Below are positions 30,040 through 38,100 of a stretch of 64,000 nt of DNA, piece by piece. Below the pieces are notes generated by a model, which saw only the letters and a list, made by a program, of their open reading frames with translations, was not told the DNA's origin and did no database searches. Position numbers and translations under genes: made by a program. The DNA comes from Bergeyella cardium (lineage in GTDB: Bacteria > Bacteroidota > Bacteroidia > Flavobacteriales > Weeksellaceae): contig NZ_QYCZ01000001.1 of NCBI RefSeq assembly GCF_003614945.1, forward strand, positions 1,444,001 to 1,508,000, read 5' to 3'. How positions within the stretch are numbered: the stretch's first letter is position 1; the number at the start of each line of letters is the position of its first letter.

Positions 30040-30375
30040 ATGAGAAAATCTGTACTTTATTTCGTTATTGGAACGACTATTAGTTTTATTATTAATTATT
30101 TTATCTTAAATGCAGGAGTTGGTTGGCAACTCAATCTATTTTATGGTATGGCCTTTGGGCTGGGTTGGGGATTAGCTTATTTTGTAGATCAGCCAAAATG
30201 GAAACTTCACAAGAAAATGAGTATTTCATTTATAGGGATTATTATTCTATTAATTATTGGGCGCTTATTTTTTAATTCTATACTTGTAATCCCTTCTATT
30301 ATTAGATTTTCTACTGTATTTGTTGCATATTATCTGATTGCAAGTTTTAAGCAAAGTAAATCCTTAAGACAATAA
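30040..30375 (+). CDS. Small membrane protein directly after tracrRNA
   Basis: A 111-residue protein, unrecognised, with about four hydrophobic helices (for example LYFVIGTTISFIINYFIL, and MSISFIGIIILLIIGRLFF). The ATG begins within the end of the tracrRNA T-run. The 3' arm of the tracrRNA terminator contains GGAGG (30028-30032), 7 nt before the ATG, an ideal Shine-Dalgarno position although Bacteroidota rarely depend on one. No other promoter is obvious, so expression may need read-through of the tracrRNA terminator. It does not look like Csx27/Csx28 beyond being a membrane protein. Confidence 0.6.
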   Translation: MRKSVLYFVIGTTISFIINYFILNAGVGWQLNLFYGMAFGLGWGLAYFVDQPKWKLHKKMSISFIGIIILLIIGRLFFNSILVIPSIIRFSTVFVAYYLIASFKQSKSLRQ

Positions 30376-30723
30376 ATAAAAAAAGAGGTTAGATTTCTCT
30401 ATCCTCTTAATACGCAATAACTTTTTTCATTACTTGTGCTTAATTATTTGCGTATTTTCATCATTTGTGTTTTATTTTTTTTCAATAATGAGTGTTTTAT
30501 AATTTTCTCATCATTTGTGTTGCTTTCTTTAAATTCAATTTTAATGCCAAAATAAAAATCACCAATGAAATCCTAACAAACCCACAACATATATCACTGA
30601 TTACAAATAACAAAAAAATATCCACTAAAATAAATTCATTAATCATCTCCTTTCTTTCAATTCTTACCTATAAAAAGGAGGTTCTCTTTCAATTTTTATA
30701 GTTTTCTCTATATTTGCCCTTGT
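30376..30723. other. AT-rich intergenic stretch with a hairpin and short repeats
   Basis: Near its start an imperfect hairpin (30383-30393 with 30398-30408) may end the preceding gene. Further on, TCATCATTTGTGTT occurs twice (about 30459 and 30508), with a weaker copy near 30429. A 69-codon plus-strand ORF (30492-30701) has lysine/isoleucine-rich low-complexity sequence and no promoter; I do not call it a gene. Confidence 0.4.
30709..30716 (+). promoter_or_regulatory. -7 promoter box directly before the PF10136-type gene
   Basis: TATATTTG ends 7 nt before the ATG at 30724. The predicted +1 (about 30721) leaves a leader of only ~3 nt. Confidence 0.6.
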
Positions 30724-32745
30724 ATGTCAGTTTTAAAGATTAATAGAGAGCGTTATAATCATATTTTAGAGAGATACTTTACTTTTAAGAATGAGACTAC
30801 TTCGGTGGAGCCACTGATACAGATAATGAAGAGTTTCAGGAAAGAAAAGTTTTCCATCATATTGAATTTTCTCATTCATCACCCAGAGATTGCTAATAAT
30901 TTCGGGTATTATATTCAAAATCTCTTTAATGGGAAAACATTTAATTTATCATTAACCGAATCTAATATCTTAACCGAAAATTCTTTCTTTCCCGAACTTA
31001 AAAAAAGGGTACTCAACGCTGTTCTCCCCCCTATCTCCAATGAAAACTCTATTGGTTACATTGTTGATAATGTCTCCGTAATTCCATCGGTAGATTTAAA
31101 ATACTTCAAACAGATTCCGCAAGAGGAATTGGACAAATTTTTTGAGCTACTCGGGATATCTGACTACATTACAAAACCTTCCGTAAGGAGAAGTTTGCTC
31201 TATTCTGCTAATGTATTAGCTTGGCGAGTAATAGGAAACGCTATGGATATGGAAGTACTCCGTATGGTTCCAGAATATCAGAATCTTGGCAATCCTTTTT
31301 TGGCTCTTCAAAATGAGCTTGACACTCTTATCTCTGAGTTTAAGCAAAATCAAAACTTCCAATTGCATTCTAAAGATGAACTGACAAAGCAACTAAAGAT
31401 TTATTGGAAACAATGTGAGGAATTCGTAGATACCGCCTTCAAAAACTCCTCAGCCTATGGTATCTCTGGGCGTACCAACCAGTCTTTATTAAAGATCAGG
31501 CAGCAGCTTAACCGAATGAAAGAGGTACTAATGCTCCTCGTCATCGATGAAGAAAAAGATATACTCCATAATTCTCAAAAGCTCTTCTTAAACATCTTAG
31601 AATACAAGTCTCACAAGAATAATGTGAAGGAACTTGCTGATGACAGCACCCGCCTCCTCTCCCATCTCATCACAAATCATACGGCAGAAACAGGTTCTCA
31701 CTATATCGCTTCAGGAAAAAAGGCTTATGTCAATATGTTTTGGAAAGCGAGCGGTGGTGGAGTGATTGTTGGTGCCCTTTGCGTTCTAAAAATGATGTAT
31801 TCTTACAGCCCTGGCAGTGAGTTTATGCACGCGATACTCTATTCGTTCAATTATGCTATGGGGTTCATTATGATTTACTTGATGCATTATACCCTCGCTA
31901 CCAAACAGCCTGCGATGACGGCCGCAACTATGGCAAAAGCCCTCTCATTAGGTGAAAATTCTGAGAAAAATTACCTTGCTTTCGCTTCCGTTGTCTCCAA
32001 ACTTTTCCGAACGCAGTTTATCGCCTTTATAGGAAATGTATTGTGGTCGTTTCCTGTGGCTTTAGTTCTTATTTATGGCTTGGATGTACTTTTCAATCAG
32101 AATTTTGCCGTAGATAAAGCCGATAAATTTCTAAAAGAGCTCAATCCTTTTGAGTCTAAGGCAATATTACACGCTTCATTAGCGGGTTTCTTCCTCTTTA
32201 TTTCGGGGATTATCGCTGGGAATGCTTCCAATAACTCCGTGTTTTACCAAATGCCAGAGCGAATTGCTAAAAACCCGATGATTAACCGAATATTCGGGAA
32301 TAAATTCGCAAACGGTCTCTCAAATTTCTATGCTAAAAACTGGGCAGGGATTACTTCCAACTTTTGGTTTGGGGTATGCCTTGGAGTTACGGGACCTATC
32401 GGGAAATTTTTGGGAATTGATATAGACATTCGTCACATCACTTTCTCATCTGGAAACCTTGCGCTGGGGCTCTACGGTAAGGGCTTTGATGTCGTTGCTT
32501 CCACCTTCTGGATAGCCTTTATCACCGTCTTTATCATTGGATTTTTCAACTTTATTGTGAGTTTTGGACTCTCAATCGTCCTTGCATTACGCTCTCGAAA
32601 GGTCTATTTCTCGGAGTTTATTCGTATTTCCAAAGTTACTTTCAGGTATTTTATGGAAAATCCACTAAGGTTCTTCATTCCACTGAAATCCAACTTAGAT
32701 TCAAGCGCCAAAGAGATGCTAGACCAAACCGTCTCCAAGAAATAA
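30724..32745 (+). CDS. Membrane protein of the 'site-specific recombinase Gcr' family (PF10136-like)
   Basis: A 673-aa protein with a soluble helical N-terminal half and a C-terminal half of several membrane helices (GGGVIVGALCVLKMMYSY, MGFIMIYLMHYTLATKQPAMTAATMA, FIAFIGNVLWSFPVALVLIYG). The motif YTLATKQPAMTAATMA and the GFFLFISGIIAGNASNN segment match what I know of PF10136. The family is annotated 'site-specific recombinase', but a polytopic membrane protein makes that name doubtful. It has its own promoter with an almost leaderless start. True function unknown. Confidence 0.65.
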   Translation: MSVLKINRERYNHILERYFTFKNETTSVEPLIQIMKSFRKEKFSIILNFLIHHPEIANNFGYYIQNLFNGKTFNLSLTESNILTENSFFPELKKRVLNAVLPPISNENSIGYIVDNVSVIPSVDLKYFKQIPQEELDKFFELLGISDYITKPSVRRSLLYSANVLAWRVIGNAMDMEVLRMVPEYQNLGNPFLALQNELDTLISEFKQNQNFQLHSKDELTKQLKIYWKQCEEFVDTAFKNSSAYGISGRTNQSLLKIRQQLNRMKEVLMLLVIDEEKDILHNSQKLFLNILEYKSHKNNVKELADDSTRLLSHLITNHTAETGSHYIASGKKAYVNMFWKASGGGVIVGALCVLKMMYSYSPGSEFMHAILYSFNYAMGFIMIYLMHYTLATKQPAMTAATMAKALSLGENSEKNYLAFASVVSKLFRTQFIAFIGNVLWSFPVALVLIYGLDVLFNQNFAVDKADKFLKELNPFESKAILHASLAGFFLFISGIIAGNASNNSVFYQMPERIAKNPMINRIFGNKFANGLSNFYAKNWAGITSNFWFGVCLGVTGPIGKFLGIDIDIRHITFSSGNLALGLYGKGFDVVASTFWIAFITVFIIGFFNFIVSFGLSIVLALRSRKVYFSEFIRISKVTFRYFMENPLRFFIPLKSNLDSSAKEMLDQTVSKK

Positions 32746-32783
32746 TGGATACCAATCACCAATAAGCCTGCACATACGGCTTC

Positions 32784-33080
32784 TTAGATGATTTCTACTG
32801 TCTCAAATGTGTCTTCCCCGAAGTTTTCTTTGATTTTTTTCAGGAGGAATGAGCGTTTGAATTGTAAATCATTTCTAAGTATCGGAGATTTTACGATAAT
32901 AATGAGTTTTTTCTGCTTCAAATCCACTTTTTCAATCTCTTTGAAGCTCTCTGTCCCCATATATTCCGCGAGAAAACTCTTTACCTCAAGGGCTAAGAGC
33001 TTATTTTCAAAGCCATAAATCTTTGCAAAGGCTTTTACCAGCTCGGAGGACTGATATTCTCTCTTTTTTCGCTGTTTCAT
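32784..33080 (-). CDS. DUF721 (DciA-like) domain protein
   Basis: A 98-residue protein with the DUF721 fold: an N-terminal basic helix (LVKAFAKIYGFENKLLALEVKSF), then beta strands with KKLIIIVKSPILRNDLQFKRS. DUF721 includes DciA, the replicative helicase loader/regulator of bacteria lacking DnaC, so a role with DnaB is possible. It follows the 33087-33659 gene by 6 nt, hence co-transcribed. Bacteroidota DciA homologues are usually this short. Confidence 0.8.
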   Translation of the reverse strand: MKQRKKREYQSSELVKAFAKIYGFENKLLALEVKSFLAEYMGTESFKEIEKVDLKQKKLIIIVKSPILRNDLQFKRSFLLKKIKENFGEDTFETVEII

Positions 33081-33086
33081 CTCGTA

Positions 33087-33659
33087 TTATTTCGATTTTC
33101 TAAGGACTTTTCTCAGCTTTTTCGCAAGGTCGTTTATCGCACCTTTCGTCCCCACCTGTACAGAATTCTCCGCTGAGCCTAATAACCTCATATTCTTCCT
33201 ATAAGTATTGTATTCCGTCTCTGTTATGAGGCTCCCCTCTGCATCATAGAGCTTCATACTCACCACCACTTGGTTAGAGAACACATACTTTCCAAAACCG
33301 ACCTTAAAATACTTAACACGAGGCAGTACTGCATAGCTTGCACCGTTATTTTTGCAGTATTCTCTGATGATTTCGGGAGAAATTTCCTCAAAACTCATCA
33401 TTGCATCCACACGGAGAACTTTCCTGCCTTTCAAAGAGGCTACCTTATCCGTCAATGCAGAGAAAAAAGCCAGATTCGTAGGCTCCTTAATCTCCTCCAC
33501 ATCAGGGAACACCTCTGGGCTAAAGTACAAAACCGTCTCCTCTCTCTCCTGCTGGAAATTCTGCATTCCCCGCCCCGATGCCAATACCTGAGCGCCAGCC
33601 CATCCTAAACCTCCAACGAGGAAAATCAATGCAAAAACAGCTAATCGTTTTCTATTCAT
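33087..33659 (-). CDS. Exported protein of unknown function (stress/lipoprotein-like)
   Basis: A 190-residue protein from the ATG at 33659 (MNRKRLAVFALIFLVGGLGWAGAQ, a signal peptide or N-terminal anchor). The mature part has mixed alpha/beta character (EYCKNNGASYAVLPRVKYFKV..., VVVSMKLYDAEGSLITETEYNTY), resembling periplasmic proteins that sense or assemble in the envelope. I do not recognise the family. It leads a two-gene operon with the DUF721 gene. A TATATTTG box sits 16 nt upstream, supporting the start at 33659 rather than six codons earlier. Confidence 0.7.
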   Translation of the reverse strand: MNRKRLAVFALIFLVGGLGWAGAQVLASGRGMQNFQQEREETVLYFSPEVFPDVEEIKEPTNLAFFSALTDKVASLKGRKVLRVDAMMSFEEISPEIIREYCKNNGASYAVLPRVKYFKVGFGKYVFSNQVVVSMKLYDAEGSLITETEYNTYRKNMRLLGSAENSVQVGTKGAINDLAKKLRKVLRKSK

Positions 33660-33674
33660 ACCAATTATAGGACA

Positions 33675-33682
33675 CAAATATA
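33675..33682 (-). promoter_or_regulatory. -7 promoter box of the 33659 gene and DUF721
   Basis: Reverse-strand TATATTTG matches TAnnTTTG, 15 nt before the ATG. Confidence 0.55.
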
Positions 33683-33700
33683 ATACTTTCCTTTCTTGAA

Positions 33701-33766
33701 ATACTGTAGTCAGTGAGGTGATTATTTATTTCCTTTGACCTAATACTATAGCTAATGAGGTGATTA
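33701..33766. repeat. Direct repeat with 42-bp period
   Basis: ATACTGTAGTCAGTGAGG (33701) and ATACTATAGCTAATGAGG (33743), each followed by TGATTA, are exactly 42 bp apart. Next to them GCCATGGC...GCTATGGC (about 33784-33809) can form a hairpin. They lie between the MFS gene and the 33659 gene. Confidence 0.6.
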
Positions 33767-33809
33767 GCTTAAATACTCGTCATGCCATGGCTGACTGCCT
33801 TGCTATGGC

Positions 33810-35045
33810 TTAATACTCCATATTGCGGAGTTTTAGGTTTTTGAGGGCTACGAGAAGGGCAATAAGGAGGGTCATACTGCCACCGAAAATTACCGAGCGG
33901 GTTACGCCCATTAGTTTTGCAGCAAGGCCACTTTCAAACTGCCCCATTTCGTTGCTGGACATTATAAATATAGAATTTACACTGAGAACGCGCCCCCGTA
34001 TCTCGTCTGGAGTCTTAAGTTGGACGATTGTCCCACGAATAACGACGGATATTCCATCTAACATCCCGCTCATCATCAATAAAATAAAGGATAGCCAATA
34101 GATTTTTGAAAACCCAAAACCGATAATACAAATTCCAAAACCCGCAACTGCCATCAAGAGAATTTTCCCCTGATTTCTTCGCAGTGGGATGAAGGATAGC
34201 GTGATAATGATGAGCATAGAGCCTATATCGGTGGCGGCATTTAGCAGACCGAAGCCCTCTGCCCCTACTTTTAGGATATCGGTAGCAAAAACAGGAATCA
34301 TCGCCACTGCACCACCGAAAAGTACGGCAAACATATCGAGGAAAAGCGCCCCAAGAATCTCCTTCGTCTTATAAATATAAAGCACACCCTCTTTTATACT
34401 CTCCATAATCCTAATGTTCTGGTTATTGTTCTCAGATGGTTGCTTCTGGAGCCCCCAAAAGAAGAGCGAAGCGATGAGCATAAGGCTCATAATCACTATC
34501 AGCGTCCATTCTACACCTATTTTCCCGATCAGTATCCCTCCGATAGCGTGCCCACCAACAGATGCAGTGAGGAAGGTGGATTGGTTCAGGGTAATGGCGT
34601 TGGGTAAGGTGTCCTTTGTAACGATTTTTGGAATCATAGACGGGATAATGGGACCAAGAAACGCCCTGCTGATGCCCGTAAAGAAAATAACCCCGTAGAT
34701 GACATAAGTTATCTGGTGATTGCTAAGCCCCCAGCCCTCCGCACTAAACGCCAGAAGCCCCAGCACGGCTACCAACAGGACATAAGCGTAATTGCAGATG
34801 AGGAGAAGCCTTTTTTTCTCGTTCATATCAATAACATAGCCTGCATAAAGAGCTGATGACACGGCAGGAATGACTTCCGATAAGCCGATGAGACCAATGG
34901 CGAAGGGGTCTTTTGTGAGTTGATAGACCCACCAGCCAAGTAAAGTGCCAAGCATCCTAAAAGCGAGGATTAAAAAGAATCTTCCTACGAGTAAGCCCCT
35001 AAATTGTGCGTTTTGTAGGGTTTTAAGCGGGGTTAATGAAATCAT
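33810..35045 (-). CDS. MFS transporter, EntS/MFS_3-like
   Basis: A 411-aa twelve-helix major facilitator of the MFS_3 group, which includes enterobactin exporter EntS and macrolide exporters. The N-terminal FRGLLVGRFFLILAFRMLGTLLGWWVYQLT and the loop motif YAGYVIDMNEKKRLLL match. The second half ends with DEIRGRVLSVNSIF, the typical conserved Arg-Gly-Arg segment of this group. The substrate is unknown. Not clearly in an operon: dnaE ends 92 nt upstream on the same strand. Confidence 0.88.
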   Translation of the reverse strand: MISLTPLKTLQNAQFRGLLVGRFFLILAFRMLGTLLGWWVYQLTKDPFAIGLIGLSEVIPAVSSALYAGYVIDMNEKKRLLLICNYAYVLLVAVLGLLAFSAEGWGLSNHQITYVIYGVIFFTGISRAFLGPIIPSMIPKIVTKDTLPNAITLNQSTFLTASVGGHAIGGILIGKIGVEWTLIVIMSLMLIASLFFWGLQKQPSENNNQNIRIMESIKEGVLYIYKTKEILGALFLDMFAVLFGGAVAMIPVFATDILKVGAEGFGLLNAATDIGSMLIIITLSFIPLRRNQGKILLMAVAGFGICIIGFGFSKIYWLSFILLMMSGMLDGISVVIRGTIVQLKTPDEIRGRVLSVNSIFIMSSNEMGQFESGLAAKLMGVTRSVIFGGSMTLLIALLVALKNLKLRNMEY

Positions 35046-35137
35046 TAATGATGTTTATTAATCGGTTTTCAGTCTCGGTAAAGAGACCAGAGGTTATTAC
35101 GAATGAGTTGAAGAGCAGCATTAAGGTTTTCACAATT

Positions 35138-38100
35138 TTAGTTGAGATAAAACTGGAATTTGTTGTTTTCAACAAAGAACTTGATGAAGTCTCCATCTAT
35201 TTTAATGCTCGGCCTTATGGTATTGAGCTCGAGATGGGAGTTATTCTCCTTATTTCTGAGGTAGAATCTGAGCTTTTTATCACCGAAATTCTCTTGTATC
35301 ACTTTGGAGAGGAATTCCAAGTCTTCTTGCCTGAAATCTTGTATATCTACTACAACGGAAAGGCTGTTAGCAAAGCGCTCAAAAGCGTCCTTAAGCTCCA
35401 TTACATCTACTACATTGAGGTATACTCTGCCGTCTTTGGACATTGAGTACTTCACTTTGAAAATAAGGAACCTTTGGAGGTCTATTTTGTCTTTGAGGCG
35501 GAGATAATCCCTGTCACCCAAACGGAAAGAATAGCTCCCCGAATAATCTTCCAGTGTTACAAAAGCAACTTTCTCTCCCGAGTTTCTTCCGTCTCGTATG
35601 AGGTATTCGGTAACGAGTCCTGCGACCATATTTTCGCGCACAGCGGTATTCATCGCCTGCTTGGTCTTATAATCTACGGTTTCAAAGAGTTTCAGCTGCT
35701 CCGCCCCGAAATTTTTATCGCGATAGGCATCCAACTCATCGAGATTTAAGAATCTGAACTTGCCTCTTGCCTCTATTACTTTGGCCGCATTCTCCACTGG
35801 TTCTTCAGCATCGCCCATTTCAATATCTATAAGCTCATCTGTGAGGGTATCATCTGCTTCTTCCTGGCTTTCATTGTATGCTGGCTGAGCTTTGTCGAGA
35901 AATTCTTCGTCTGTATTTTTAGTTTCTACCACTTCCTTTTTACTTAGCAATCCTTGAATGAATTGATACTGATATTTAAACTCATCTAACGGATGAGATG
36001 AAAGGTAAAAGCCGATAATCTCCTTCTCACGATTGAGTTTGTGCATATTTTGCCATTCTGGAGCAGGTGCTATCTTGGGTTGCTCTATCTGTACCTCTTC
36101 AGCAAAGTCTGCAAAGAGGGAGTTTTCCATTTCATTTCTGCTTTCTTGGAAGGATTGTCCGTATTTAAGGAGTCTTTCTATGGTGGTTCTATTCGCATTA
36201 TCTTCTTGGAAGTACTGCGCACGGTGGTATTCATCTACCTCATCAAAAGCTCCTGCTACCACTAAACTCTCCACCACTCTTTTATTAATCTGAGAGGCTG
36301 GTATGCGTTCAAAGAAGTCATATATATCTTTAAACTTACCTTGCTGGCGGGTCTCTACGATAATTTCGCTCGGTCCCTCACCTATTCCCTTGATTGCTCC
36401 CAGACCAAAGCGAATCTGCCCCTTATCATTTACGGAAAACTCATACTGACTTTCGTTTACATCTGGCCCGAGTACATCTACCCCCATCGCTTTGCAGTCC
36501 TCCATAAACATTGTGATTTGCTTTGTGTTATTCAGGTTATGCGTCATCACACTTGCCATATATTCCGCAGGATAATTTGCTTTCAGATAGGCTGTTTGAT
36601 AGGCAATATAGGCATAACAGGTGGAGTGAGACTTATTAAAGGCATATTCTGCAAAGGCTTTCCAGTCGTTCCAAATCTTCTCGAGTTTTTCCTCATTCAG
36701 ATTGTTCTTCTTTCCTCCTTCTATAAACTTGGGATACATTTTATTGAGGACATCTATCTGCTTTTTCCCCATTGCCTTTCTGAGTGTATCGGCTTCACCT
36801 TTTGTAAAGTTTGCCAGCTTCTGAGAGAGTAGCATTACTTGCTCTTGATAAACCGTAATTCCGTAGGTTTCCTTTAAATACTCTTCGGTTTCGGGAAGGT
36901 CATACACAATCTCTTCTATGCCGTGTTTTCTGTTGATAAAGTTTGGGATATACTTGATTGGACCTGGTCGGTAGAGGGCATTCATCGCAATAAGGTCGGC
37001 AAATACGGTGGGTTTCAGCTCCCGCATATACTTTTGCATTCCCACACTTTCGTATTGGAAAATCCCTATTGTCCTACCCTCTTGAAAGAGCTGATAAGTC
37101 TTCTCATCTTCCAGTGAAATCTCATCTGGATTTATATCTATATCATAATTATCTTTAATGAGTTTAATCGCATCACGGATAATGGATAAAGTCCTAAGCC
37201 CGAGGAAATCCATCTTTAAAAGTCCTGCTGCTTCGGCTACTGAATTATCAAATTGAGAGACCAGCACATCGGAATCCTTAGCCGCAGTGGTAATAGGGAC
37301 GAGGTTGGAAATATCTTCTGGAGTAATGATAACCCCGCAGGCATGTATTCCCGTATTTCTAATGCATCCCTCCATCTTCTGAGCAGCAGAGAGCACTGGG
37401 AATCGTGCATCTTTCTTATTATCCAAGATGGTTTTCATCTCATCTACCAGTATTTTATCTTCCGGAGGGAGCTTTTCATATTTTTTGAATGCCTTAGCGA
37501 TATTCATCCCTGGTGCTGGAGGCACGAGTTTCGCAATGCCTTTCGTATCTGGAATGGAATATTCAAGAACACGACCAGCATCGGTAATTGCCGACTTACC
37601 ACCGAGAACAGAATAGGTAATAATCTGTGCCACATTCATCTTGCCATACTTTTCTACTACCCATTTAATAATCTTGTCTCTCCCTTCATCATCAAAGTCT
37701 ATATCTATATCGGGCATTGAGATTCTCTCAGGATTGAGAAAACGCTCAAAGAGGAGGTCGTATTTAATAGGATCTACATTCGTAATTCCAATACAGTATG
37801 CCACTGCCGAGCCTGCTGCCGAACCTCGCCCAGGACCTACCCATACGCCCATATTGCGGGCTTCATTACAAAAGTCCTGCACAATGAGGAAGTACCCAGG
37901 ATAGCCTGTATTGGCGATGATTTCTAACTCAAAATCGAGCCTCTCACGAATCTCATCGGTGATTTCCTCATATCTTCTCTTGGCTCCTTCGTAGGTAAGA
38001 TGTCTTAGGAAAGCATTTTCTCCTCGCTTGCCTCCGTCTTTTTCATCTTCTTCGGACTGAAACTGCTCAGGAATCTCAAACTTGGGGAGGAGAACCTCTC

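Noticed and set aside
30040-30375. Membrane protein as Csx27/Csx28 of a type VI-B system
   Set aside because: No Cas13b is present, and the protein (111 aa, four helices) does not show recognisable Csx27/28 features.
30492-30701. 69-codon plus-strand ORF
   Set aside because: Low-complexity, AT-rich, no promoter box or family resemblance.
30724-32745. Calling this a DNA recombinase linked to CRISPR
   Set aside because: The protein is polytopic with no recombinase catalytic motif; the name is inherited from a doubtful family annotation.
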